Assembly (NCBI GenBank): GCA_947627675.1
Contig: CANQWY010000011.1
Span: 1-32,163 of the forward strand
Length of the DNA: 32,163 nucleotides
Source of the DNA: an uncultured Bacilli bacterium
GTDB lineage: Bacteria; Bacillota_I; Bacilli_A; RF39; UBA660
Direction of reading: 5' to 3'
Shown: in pieces, positions 23,971 through 31,528 of the stretch
How positions within the stretch are numbered: the first letter of the stretch is position 1
How the letters are laid out: every line of letters begins with the position of its first letter
Program-made: the position numbers and the translations under genes
The notes under the pieces: generated by a model
Database searches by the model: none
Told to the model about the DNA's origin: nothing
Seen by the model: only the letters and a program-made list of their open reading frames with translations

Positions 23971-24862
23971 TTAATTTTTCATATTTTTTAGTTGATTTAA
24001 TATGTCATTTATGGATACTCCATTATTACATAAATTAGCTATTGTATCTATGACTTCATTTTAATGTGAAGTCTGTATTTATCTATACTGTTTATTACAT
24101 CTATAACTGAATTTAATGCACTTTCAAATATATGAATATAAGTATTTAATGTTTCTTCAGTTTGTTCATCAATAGACAATATTAGTTTATTATCTCTTTT
24201 TAAGACTAAATCTAAACTAGGATAATCTCTACTTTCATATTTAAAGTAAAATGTTGATTTAATATTTTCATCTTGTTTTATAGATATTTTTCCATCAACA
24301 CAAGTATCTATTGCTATACTACCTAAAGATTTTCCTTTACGATTTAAATGATGAACTATAATAATAGCAACTTTGTATTTATTGCATAGATTTCTTAATT
24401 GTGGAAATATATTTTGACTCATATCTTGATAGTTATTTAAATCATAACTATTTCCAAAATTAATACCATTAAACATATCAATAAATACTAATTTACCATT
24501 ATATTTTTCGTGAAAGTCTGATATTTCTTTTTCTACTTTTAAAATACTTAACATAGTCATACTATCTTCTGGAAAAGTATAAAAGAAATTATTATCATTA
24601 AGATTACAGTTCTATAATGAATTCTACTTATTGTTTCGGTAGGATTCATTTCTGTACTTAAATAAAGAACAGGTGTCTTTATAGTTTTAAAATTTAAAAA
24701 AGATATACCATTAGCAACAGAATTTGCTATTTGGAGAGCCATTGCTGATTTGCTAACTTTGGCTTCTCCAAGTAAACAATATAAACCATTTTTTCTAATC
24801 ATATTTTCAATGATATAATTCATCTCTACAATACTACTTTTTAATTCTGTTATTGTTTTCAT
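23971..24862 (-). pseudogene. RepA-like AAA ATPase, broken by two apparent frameshifts
   Basis: Fragment 1 (24862-24557) has GLYCLLGEAKVSKSAMALQI, a Walker A variant with Ser in place of the last Gly, and TPVLYLSTEMNPTETISRIH, as in hexameric RepA/KaiC-like ATPases. Near 24605 the frame is lost: read in the next frame, NLNDNNFFYTFPEDSMTML continues into fragment 2 (24560-24048), which has LVFIDMFNGINFG (Walker B) and VAIIIVHHLNRKGKSLGS. At an A4 tract near 24060 the frame breaks again. With one more A it would run on as NEVIDTIANLCNNGVSIND and end at 23971. Both breaks need one inserted base. Such ATPases belong to plasmids and integrated elements. Sequencing error is possible, but the neighbouring gene is broken as well. 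SD AAAGGAATT precedes the ATG. Confidence 0.75.
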
Positions 24863-24873
24863 ATAATTCCTTT

Positions 24874-25110
24874 CTATAAATATTCTTTAGCCATTTTTTC
24901 TAGGTAGTTAATATTTATTTTTAACTTATTAACCACTTCAATCATTGGTAATCTGTTATTTGGGAGAATATAACCTTTTAGAGTAATGTCGTTTTTTATT
25001 TATCTCCTAAGTTTAACTGCGTTATTTTTACCTATTTCAGCAAGTTTCATTAAATCATTTAGATCACACCATTGCTTTGAAATAAGTTTTAAAGTTTCTC
25101 TAGCATCCAT
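24874..25110 (-). pseudogene. Small HTH/excisionase-like gene with in-frame stop
   Basis: ATG at 25110 follows GGAGGAAAG. The frame encodes MDARETLKLISKQWCDLNDL and continues with MKLAEIGKNNAVKLRR, then TAA at 25000-25002. The same frame then stays open for 41 more codons (IKNDITLKGYILPNNRLPMI ... LEKMAKEYL) to TAG at 24874-24876. The joined 78-residue product has an HTH-like arrangement as in small regulators or excisionases beside RepA-like ATPases. One base change (for instance GAA to TAA) explains the stop. The next gene's SD starts at its stop codon, so the two were an operon. Function is inferred. Confidence 0.65.
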
Positions 25111-25196
25111 ATTAAACTTTCCTCCTTCCATTTTAGACTCTAGATAATTAATTATTATCTATGTATCGATTACCAACTAAAGAAAGAAATTATACG

Positions 25197-25213
25197 TGTG
25201 AGTTATACTCACA
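25197..25213. promoter_or_regulatory. Palindromic operator between the remnant and the HEPN/XRE pair
   Basis: TGTGAGT (25197-25203), TAT, ACTCACA (25207-25213), a perfect 7-bp dyad. A further half-site ACTCACA stands at 25266-25272, just upstream of the -35 of the HEPN gene. Another dyad, TAGATAAT/ATTATCTA, lies at 25141-25161. Likely bound by the XRE protein encoded downstream (inference). Confidence 0.6.
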
Positions 25214-25278
25214 GTTAAACAATATCATAATAATTTAATCAAAGTCAATATATTTTGTAATCAAAACTCACAAAAATA

Positions 25279-25307
25279 TTGTTGAATAATAAGTTTTATG
25301 TTAAAAT
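25279..25307 (+). promoter_or_regulatory. Promoter of the HEPN/XRE pair
   Basis: TTGTTG (25279-25284), 17 bp ending in TGT, TAAAAT (25302-25307): extended -10. The half-site ACTCACA abuts it upstream. Confidence 0.6.
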
Positions 25308-25322
25308 TATATTGAGGTGTAT

Positions 25323-25910
25323 ATGTTTTTGAATGAAATAGCAAAAAAATATTTTGTATTAGCTAGTCAATATTACCACACATCAAAAATTTTATTAGAA
25401 ACTATTATACAAAATGATAATTTAAGCATAGGAATAGGTTTTAGTGAAGAAGAAGCCTTGATTGATTTTAATAAAAAAATATTTAAAAGTGATGTTTATA
25501 TTTTTATACCAGCATTATTTAATAGTCTTCAAGCAGTTGAATTGTTTATAAAAGGCTTGTTATTGATAAATGAAAAAGAAATAGATTATAAGCACGCATT
25601 AGAAAATCCACTTTTAATATTAAAGGATATTTATGGTGATAAGTCGGAAATTTATAAATCAATAAAAAATTTTTATAATTTTCAAGAAGATGTGATAGGC
25701 AAATTTAAAATAATTAATCAAATAACAACAACGGAAGATTTATATGAAGCGTTACGATATCCAGAAAGTAAAAATAAAAAGAAATATGATTATAGTAGTT
25801 TAAGATTTAATGGAAAATCTGGAGTAAATTTATTTGAAAAATTATTGGATAGATTGCAAAAAATTAATAAAAATGTTTTACAAGAATTTAAAATAAAAGA
25901 GGTGTCATAA
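25323..25910 (+). CDS. HEPN-like protein, possible toxin
   Basis: 195 aa, all helical. The core YIFIPALFNSLQAVELFIKG (about 59-78) followed by LLLINEKEIDYKHALENPLL resembles the ALELxLKxxL...GHxL pattern of HEPN/AbiV-like proteins, and ALRYPESK late in the chain resembles the FRYPxxK of the same group. The ribonuclease motif RxxxxH is not evident, so RNase activity is uncertain. The start is ATG 25323 behind GAGG; GTG 25317 lies in the SD. Its stop overlaps the XRE gene's ATG by one base (TAATG), a typical coupled arrangement of toxin-antitoxin pairs. Operator sites upstream fit autoregulation. Alternative: a non-toxic accessory regulator. Confidence 0.6.
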   Translation: MFLNEIAKKYFVLASQYYHTSKILLETIIQNDNLSIGIGFSEEEALIDFNKKIFKSDVYIFIPALFNSLQAVELFIKGLLLINEKEIDYKHALENPLLILKDIYGDKSEIYKSIKNFYNFQEDVIGKFKIINQITTTEDLYEALRYPESKNKKKYDYSSLRFNGKSGVNLFEKLLDRLQKINKNVLQEFKIKEVS

Positions 25911-26434
25911 TGAATGGTAAAAATTTAGCAAGTGTAGTAAAGGAAGCTAGAGAAAAATTAGGTATCTCTCAAAGAGAATTATCAAGAAGAACAGGGATTG
26001 ATAATAATACTGTTGCTAAAATTGAGAAAGGCGAAAGAAAGAAACCTAATGTATTATCTTTAAGAAAATTAAGTGCGGTATTAAGAATTGATATAGCAAA
26101 ATTAATGAAACTAGCTGAATATAATGAAGAAGAAATTAAAGCAGTATCAAGTAATAATTATAATAGCTTTGCAATTCATACTGATAATGCACCTGTTATA
26201 ATGATAGATGATATTATAGAAACTGAAGAAGAACAGTTGCAAATCAGAAAAATAATAAAAGAATTATTAGATGATTGTGATGTAACAAAATTAAAAATTT
26301 GCGATAATTTTCAAGAAAAAGAAATAAAAAAAATAGAAAAATTAGTAGAAAAGTATAAGAAAAAAATTAATAATGAAATAAATAATTATTCAAAATCAAT
26401 AGAAAAATTAAGTAAATTAATAAATAAAAAATAA
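25910..26434 (+). CDS. XRE-family HTH regulator, possible antitoxin
   Basis: 174 aa. Residues 6-66 form a Cro/C1-type HTH: VVKEAREKLGISQRELSRRT, GIDNNTVAKIEKGERKKP and LSAVLRIDIAKLMKLA. A linker (75-105) leads to a C-terminal region with coiled-coil character (EIKKIEKLVEKYKKKINNEI and onward), suggesting oligomerisation or partner binding. It probably binds the TGTGAGT/ACTCACA dyad upstream of the pair. SD GAGGTG lies inside the end of the HEPN-like gene. No terminator is seen behind it. Confidence 0.85.
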   Translation: MNGKNLASVVKEAREKLGISQRELSRRTGIDNNTVAKIEKGERKKPNVLSLRKLSAVLRIDIAKLMKLAEYNEEEIKAVSSNNYNSFAIHTDNAPVIMIDDIIETEEEQLQIRKIIKELLDDCDVTKLKICDNFQEKEIKKIEKLVEKYKKKINNEINNYSKSIEKLSKLINKK

Positions 26435-26504
26435 TAAAAATAGAATTTAAAAATTGATAAAATCACTTGCTGAAAAAGGAAAAGATTGCAATTTCTATAC
26501 AAAA

Positions 26505-26567
26505 ATGACATGATGACAGATACATTTGTTATGTACTAGAGTATCTCATAAATGTCATTAATGTCAT
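26505..26567. repeat. Interrupted inverted repeat of ATGACA units
   Basis: ATGACATGATGACA (26505-26518) pairs with TGTCATTAATGTCAT (26553-26567) apart from a small bulge, with a 34-nt loop. Either a long leader hairpin or paired operator half-sites (ATGACA/TGTCAT four times). It lies in the 218-bp gap before the zinc-ribbon nuclease gene; I see no ORF there. Confidence 0.5.
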
Positions 26568-26577
26568 AAAGCTGTCT

Positions 26578-26629
26578 TAGCCAGCACAGGGAGCTTACTC
26601 CCGCAATTTACTTGGAGTACCAAACCCTA
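26578..26629 (-). repeat. Left copy of a diverged inverted repeat flanking the nuclease cassette
   Basis: Read on the minus strand it shares three blocks, in order, with the right copy at 29267-29326: TAGGG-TTTGGTACTCC, GCGGGAGTA and GTGCTGGCTA. Within it, TACTCC (26596-26601) can pair with GGAGTA (26614-26619), or CTCCC (26598-26602) with GGGAG (26589-26593); the two stems exclude each other. Confidence 0.6.
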
Positions 26630-26652
26630 GTCAGATATAGGAGGTTATTGTA

Positions 26653-28617
26653 TTGGAAAAAAAATATATAATTGATAATAAAGTACTAATGGAACAATGG
26701 GATTATGTGAAGAACCAAAATGATAATATTTTCCCAGAAAATATTACTACAGGTAACTCAAATATTAAAATATGGTGGAAATGTGGAAAAGGCCATTCTT
26801 ATCAACAAATAGCTAGATCTAAAGTAAAAGGTATTGGGTGTCCAATTTGTTCCAACAAGCAAGTATTAAAAGGTGTCAATGATTTGGCAACTACTAATCC
26901 TGAATTGTTAAATGAATGGAATTATGAAAAAAATAATAGTATTGGAGTATACCCATATAACGTTACTAAAGGTTCAGAGAAAAAAGTTTGGTGGATATGT
27001 CCTGAATGTAAGGAGACTTATGAAGCATTTTTATATTCGAAAAAAGAATTAGTAGGTTGCCCTTATTGTAGTGGTAAAAAGTTTAAAAAGGGAGTCAATG
27101 ATATTTTTACTCTAATTCCTAATTGGAAAAAAAATTGGAATTTTGAATTAAATCAAAAATATGGAATTGATGCCTATAACATAGGAAGACATAGTCAAAT
27201 AAAAGCCTATTGGCTTTGTAGTGAGTGTGGAAAAAGTTTTCAACGATCTTTGGCAAAAACAAATGATATTGTATTATGTAATGATTGCTCTAAAAGAATT
27301 GGTAATATAAATAAAAAAAATACTATTTTAAAAAATAGAGGAAGCCTAAAACAAAATTATCCATTCCTTATGAATGAATGGGATTATGAAAAAAATAATA
27401 AATTAGGTATAGAGCCAGATAAAGTCACTAGTGGATCTAATGTCAAAGTTTGGTGGATATGTCCTAATGGTCATTCCTATAAATCAACTATTTCACACAA
27501 AATTAGTGGTCGTGGTTGTCCAAAATGTTCAAAAGAAATGAGTATATCATTTCCTGAAAAGGCAATTGTATATTATTTGAAAAAGGTTGATAACAATATT
27601 TTAGAAAGCTATACTCCTGATTGTTTAAAAGGAAAAGAAATTGATATTTATATTCCTAGTAAAAAAATTGGAATTGAATATGATGGAAAAAATTGGCACA
27701 ATGACCCTAATAGGGATATGGAAAAAAATAAACTATGTAAAAAAAATAATATAATGCTATATAGAATTAGAGAGAGTGGCTGTCCAAAATTAGATGGTTA
27801 CTCAATAGATATATATTATGATAGCAATAATAGTTATATTAATCTTAATGAACCAATAAAAAAATTAATAATTGATATTTATAATACAAAAATAGATGTA
27901 GATATTGAAAGAGATAAAATTAAAATCTACGAGTTATTAATTTATACTATTAAGAGTAATTCTTTAGAAAGTGTATATCCTGATATAGCTAGAGAATGGG
28001 ATTATAAAAAAAATAAACCTTTAACACCAAATCAATTTTATTGTACATCTTCAAGAAAAGTATGGTGGAAGTGTGAAAAAGGTCATTCTTATGAATCAAC
28101 TATAAGTCATCGAACAATGGATAAAAATAATTGCCCTTATTGTTCTAATCAAAAATTGTTAATCGGATATAACGATTTAGCAACCACACATCCTTATATT
28201 TTAAAAGAATGGGATTATGATCTTAACAATAAAAATCAAGTATATCCTAGTAATGTATTTAGTGGAAGCCATAAAAAAGTATGGTGGAAATGCGAAAAAG
28301 GACATGAATGGGAAGCAAGTATTATAAATAGAATAAGAGGTAGAAATTGTCCTATTTGTTCTAATAAAATTGTTGTAAAAGGAATCAATGATATAACTAC
28401 AACTCATCCTATAATTTTAGATATGTGGAATTATTATAAAAATGAAAAATTAGATATTTATCCTCAAGATTATTCTTATGGTAGTTCAAAGAAAGTATGG
28501 TGGATTTGTCCAAAATGTAAAAACCAATGGCAACAACGAATAAATCATATTATAAGCGGAATAGGATGTCCAAATTGTCATTATAATTCGATAAAAAGCA
28601 GAAAGGAAGTAAAATAA
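26653..28617 (+). CDS. Seven-zinc-ribbon (DUF4379-like) protein with embedded PD-(D/E)XK nuclease domain
   Basis: 654 aa. Seven repeats of about 57 residues with the pattern EWDYxKN...P..VTxGSxxKVWWxCxxGHxYxxxIxxR..GxxCPxCS occur at about 11-68, 85-141, 158-213, 238-294, 445-498, 516-571 and 588-643. Each is a four-ligand zinc ribbon of the DUF4379 probable zinc-ribbon type. Repeats 4 and 5 are separated by a Vsr/DUF559-like nuclease domain (298-395): SFPEKAIVYYLKK, KEIDIYIPSKKIGIEYDG (Asp331, Glu342) and NWH, then IMLYRIRE. Likely a DNA-binding endonuclease; target unknown. TTG start 8 nt behind AGGAGG. The next gene begins 2 nt after its stop, so it is an operon of two. Proteins like this occur in phage-defence and mobile regions. 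Confidence 0.85.
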   Translation: MEKKYIIDNKVLMEQWDYVKNQNDNIFPENITTGNSNIKIWWKCGKGHSYQQIARSKVKGIGCPICSNKQVLKGVNDLATTNPELLNEWNYEKNNSIGVYPYNVTKGSEKKVWWICPECKETYEAFLYSKKELVGCPYCSGKKFKKGVNDIFTLIPNWKKNWNFELNQKYGIDAYNIGRHSQIKAYWLCSECGKSFQRSLAKTNDIVLCNDCSKRIGNINKKNTILKNRGSLKQNYPFLMNEWDYEKNNKLGIEPDKVTSGSNVKVWWICPNGHSYKSTISHKISGRGCPKCSKEMSISFPEKAIVYYLKKVDNNILESYTPDCLKGKEIDIYIPSKKIGIEYDGKNWHNDPNRDMEKNKLCKKNNIMLYRIRESGCPKLDGYSIDIYYDSNNSYINLNEPIKKLIIDIYNTKIDVDIERDKIKIYELLIYTIKSNSLESVYPDIAREWDYKKNKPLTPNQFYCTSSRKVWWKCEKGHSYESTISHRTMDKNNCPYCSNQKLLIGYNDLATTHPYILKEWDYDLNNKNQVYPSNVFSGSHKKVWWKCEKGHEWEASIINRIRGRNCPICSNKIVVKGINDITTTHPIILDMWNYYKNEKLDIYPQDYSYGSSKKVWWICPKCKNQWQQRINHIISGIGCPNCHYNSIKSRKEVK

Positions 28618-28619
28618 AT

Positions 28620-29249
28620 ATGGAAAAGAAGGAATTATTACAAAAATACTTAAAAGAAGCAAATGATTTTTTAGGCAAGAATTTAACAGCGGATGATAGC
28701 AAATTTAAAGCTTGGAATCATTCTTTAATAAGATTTTTGGAAGCAGAATTTGGTAAGGATTCTACAACTACAAAATTATTTTCAAATAGAGTTTATACTT
28801 TACTTGTATTTTATGAAGCTTCACATTCTGAATATGTAGAAGCTTTTGAGGATAGTTTAAAGATATCAATAGAAGATTTAAAAAGATTAGTAGAAGAAAT
28901 TGACAATGAAAATTTTAGAACAACAAATAATACGAAAAAAAATCAAAATGAGCCACAATTAGCAGTTAATATAGTTAATAGTAATAATAATTCTAATGTG
29001 ATTAACCAAATAGTTATTTTAACAAATGAAGAAATAATAGAAAAAATAGAAGATAATACTTTTTTAGATGATGAATCAAAAGAAGAATTAATGAATGAGT
29101 TAAATAAAATAGAAGAAATTAAAAATAGTTCTGATTCTAAATCAAAGAAATGGAAGAAAGCTAAATGTATATTGTCTTTCATAATTGATAAGGGTGCAGA
29201 TATAGCTATAATGTTTATTCCCAAAATATTAGAGGCAATTTCTAAATAA
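28620..29249 (+). CDS. Helical protein with Asn-rich linker and hydrophobic C-terminus, possible effector
   Basis: 209 aa, not confidently recognised. Residues 1-100 are helical, with FKAWNHSLIRFLEAEFGKDS (29-48), a WxxxxxxFLExxFGxDS pattern I associate loosely with N-terminal domains of multi-domain defence proteins. Residues 103-131 are an Asn-rich linker (NIVNSNNNSNVINQIVI), 132-172 acidic helices, 176-182 a basic patch (KKWKKAK), and 183-205 a hydrophobic helix (ILSFIIDKGADIAIMFIPKI). The basic patch plus hydrophobic helix could insert in a membrane. ATG 28620 follows AAAGGAAG that lies in the nuclease gene, so both are translated together. Alternative: a structural partner of the nuclease. 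Confidence 0.65.
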   Translation: MEKKELLQKYLKEANDFLGKNLTADDSKFKAWNHSLIRFLEAEFGKDSTTTKLFSNRVYTLLVFYEASHSEYVEAFEDSLKISIEDLKRLVEEIDNENFRTTNNTKKNQNEPQLAVNIVNSNNNSNVINQIVILTNEEIIEKIEDNTFLDDESKEELMNELNKIEEIKNSSDSKSKKWKKAKCILSFIIDKGADIAIMFIPKILEAISK

Positions 29250-29266
29250 CAAGTATCGCTTATTAA

Positions 29267-29326
29267 TAGGGGTTGGGTATTCCCACATAAGAATTTTGCG
29301 CGGGAGTACAAATTCAGTGCTTGCTA
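29267..29326 (+). repeat. Right copy of the diverged inverted repeat flanking the nuclease cassette
   Basis: Contains TAGGGGTTGGGTATTCC, GCGGGAGTA and GTGCTTGCTA in the order and spacing of the left copy read on the minus strand. GTATTCCC (29277-29284) pairs with GGGAGTAC (29302-29309), keeping the stem of the left copy despite sequence differences. It lies between the effector-like gene and the ADP-ribosylhydrolase gene. Confidence 0.6.
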
Positions 29327-29390
29327 GACCAAAAATCCACTCATTATATAGAATTATGTATAATATTTTGTTAAAAAGGTAGGTGTAAAA

Positions 29391-31124
29391 ATGTCAAAAT
29401 ATGTTGATAGTATATTAGGTCATGCTATAGGTGATGCAATGGGTGTTCCAACAGAATTTTGTATTCGTGAACATTTAGTAGAACACCCAGTATTAGATAT
29501 GGTTGGATCAAAAAAAGTAGGACAACCTGCGGGATCTTGGTCAGATGACACTTCTATGGAAATAGCTACTATTGAATCGCTTATAGAAAATAAGAAATTT
29601 AATTATTCAGATATAATGTCTAGATGGTGCGATTGGTTAAATAAAGGCGAATATACACCTAATGGTGAAGTGTTCGATGTTGGAAGAACTTGTTTAAGAG
29701 CTTGTAGAAATTATATGAATGGAATAAATCCAGTTGATTGCGGTTTATCAGATATTAACTCAAATGGAAATGGTTCGTTAATGCGAATACTTCCTGTAGC
29801 ACTATACTCCTATTCAAACCATCTTAACAATGAAGAAGTAAGAAAATTATCGGATGAAGTTTCATCTCTTACTCATTCTCATAATATTAGTAAAATAGCT
29901 TGCTATATGTATGTTAGATTTATAATTAATTTATTAAAAGGAATGTCTAAAGAAAGAGCTTACAAATATTTAAGATTAGACGATTATAGTAACTATGATG
30001 AAGACTCAATTTCAAAATACGATAGATTAATAAAAGAAGATATTTCTAAATTGAAAATTAATGATATAAAATCTACAGGATATGTAGTAGATACTTGGGA
30101 ATGTGCATTGTGGATATTATTGAAATCTAAAAGTTATAAAGAAACACTAATAGCATCTACAAATATTGGTAATGATACGGATACAATTGGTGCTATTGCT
30201 GGCTCAATGGCAGGAATAATTTATGGATATGAATCTTTTCCTAAAGAATGGTTATCTAAATTAAAAAGAAAAGATTATTTAATTGATCTTGCAACTAAAT
30301 TTGAAAATGAATTTATAAATGTAAAAAAAGATTCTGTATTAGGTGCAATTATAGGTGATATAGCGGGCTCTAGATTTGAGATAAATAATAATCGTAAAAA
30401 AGATTTTGAATTTTTACATCCTAAATTTTGCAGATTTACTGATGATACAGTAATGACCTTAGCAATAGCTAAAACTTTAATGAACAATAAAGAGAACAAT
30501 GTTAATTTAGAAGAAAATGCTATTAATACTATGGTTGAAATCGGAAGAAGATATCCACAATGTGGTTATGGTAGAAGCTTTTTTGATTGGATAAATAATG
30601 ATAATCATGAACCTTATGGAAGTTATGGAAATGGTGCTGCTATGAGAGTGGGAGCAATACCATTATTTATAAACAATATTGATGAAATAAAAAGGGTTAC
30701 AAAAATATTAACTGATGTATCTCATAATCATGAGGATAGCGAAAAAGGAGCAGAAGCAGTATGCGTAGCTATTCATTTGGCCTTAATTGGAAAATCTAAA
30801 GATGAAATAAAAAAATATATTTTAGATAATTATTATGAACTTAATGATAATGTTACCAATTTATCTAAAAATTATAAATTTCAAATAAAATATAGTGAAA
30901 CTGTTAAATCTGCATTGATTGCTTTTTTTGAATCAACTGGTTTTGAAGATGCAATTAGAAATGCAATATCTATAGGTGGAGATAGTGATACAATTGGAGT
31001 AATTACAGGTAGTATTGCTGGAGCGTATTATGGTGTTCCATATTCAATTAAAGAAGATGCGTTACAATTCTTAGATGACTATTTAAGAGATATATACTTA
31101 CAAATAGACAATTTAAGGAGGTAA
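29391..31124 (+). CDS. Tandem ADP-ribosylglycohydrolase (two DraG-type domains)
   Basis: 577 aa with two complete ADP-ribosylhydrolase domains. Domain 1 (about 4-300): GHAIGDAMGVPTEF, SDDTSM (51-56), NGNGSLMRILP (125-135) and GNDTDTIGAIAGSMAG (260-275). Domain 2 (about 314-577): LGAIIGDIAGSRFE, TDDTVMTLAIA (350-360), YGNGAAMRVG (412-421) and GGDSDTIGVITGSIAG (519-534). The Asp pairs that hold the two magnesium ions are kept in both, so both look active. They remove ADP-ribose from protein or nucleic acid, or act on free ADP-ribose derivatives. Start ATG follows GGTAGGTGT; TATAAT at 29359-29364 may be its -10. The next gene is 4 bp downstream. No ADP-ribosyltransferase is in the window. Confidence 0.92.
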   Translation: MSKYVDSILGHAIGDAMGVPTEFCIREHLVEHPVLDMVGSKKVGQPAGSWSDDTSMEIATIESLIENKKFNYSDIMSRWCDWLNKGEYTPNGEVFDVGRTCLRACRNYMNGINPVDCGLSDINSNGNGSLMRILPVALYSYSNHLNNEEVRKLSDEVSSLTHSHNISKIACYMYVRFIINLLKGMSKERAYKYLRLDDYSNYDEDSISKYDRLIKEDISKLKINDIKSTGYVVDTWECALWILLKSKSYKETLIASTNIGNDTDTIGAIAGSMAGIIYGYESFPKEWLSKLKRKDYLIDLATKFENEFINVKKDSVLGAIIGDIAGSRFEINNNRKKDFEFLHPKFCRFTDDTVMTLAIAKTLMNNKENNVNLEENAINTMVEIGRRYPQCGYGRSFFDWINNDNHEPYGSYGNGAAMRVGAIPLFINNIDEIKRVTKILTDVSHNHEDSEKGAEAVCVAIHLALIGKSKDEIKKYILDNYYELNDNVTNLSKNYKFQIKYSETVKSALIAFFESTGFEDAIRNAISIGGDSDTIGVITGSIAGAYYGVPYSIKEDALQFLDDYLRDIYLQIDNLRR

Positions 31125-31128
31125 AATA

Positions 31129-31497
31129 ATGAGTAAAGATGATATGTTAAAAGTATTAGATGAAAGTATTATAGCTATAGAAAATAATAAATATAAAGCT
31201 GAATTTATTAATGGAGGATATAGTTATTCTGATAATCTAACAAATATAATAAAATTATTAGAAATTTATCAAAAGCTTTACTTTAATAAAGGAATGGATT
31301 TGAATAAAACTAAATTAATAAAAAATAATAATCAAGATAATTTTAATTTATTAGAATGCATAGTTTATTTTTCATATTTATGGCATCTTGAGGGATCTGG
31401 AATTTCGGTTGGAATTATTTATAATAGAATTAAGACAGGACAATATTTAAAGGCACTAAAACGATTTGAAAAATTACTTAAAGAAAATAATGATTAA
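31129..31497 (+). CDS. Small partner of the ADP-ribosylhydrolase (DUF6508-like, tentative)
   Basis: 122 aa, helical, no signal peptide. The C-terminal part CIVYFSYLWHLEGSGISVGI leading to NRIKTGQYLKALKRFEKLL recalls the ending of DUF6508 proteins, which often accompany ADP-ribosylglycohydrolases; similarity is weak. It starts 4 bp behind the hydrolase gene with a full AAGGAGG SD, so the two are cotranscribed. Its stop codon is part of a 16-bp perfect inverted repeat shared with the convergent tnpV-like gene. Role unknown; immunity or substrate-adaptor functions are guesses. Confidence 0.6.
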   Translation: MSKDDMLKVLDESIIAIENNKYKAEFINGGYSYSDNLTNIIKLLEIYQKLYFNKGMDLNKTKLIKNNNQDNFNLLECIVYFSYLWHLEGSGISVGIIYNRIKTGQYLKALKRFEKLLKENND

Positions 31498-31528
31498 AGA
31501 CTAAGAGTGCGTTCTTAGTCTTTAATCA
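31491..31528. terminator. Perfect 16-bp bidirectional terminator covering both stop codons
   Basis: TGATTAAAGACTAAGA (31491-31506), loop GTGCGT, TCTTAGTCTTTAATCA (31513-31528). The TAA of the partner gene (31495-31497) and the TAA of the tnpV-like gene (complement of 31522-31524) both lie in the stem. U-tracts are weak on both sides, so it may also act as an mRNA 3' protecting hairpin. Confidence 0.65.

Noticed and set aside
26578-26644. Riboswitch or attenuator in the leader of the nuclease gene (two exclusive stems sharing CTCCC)
   Set aside because: The matching copy at 29267 lies in the opposite orientation relative to its downstream gene, so a shared sense-strand RNA switch does not fit; kept as a repeat instead.
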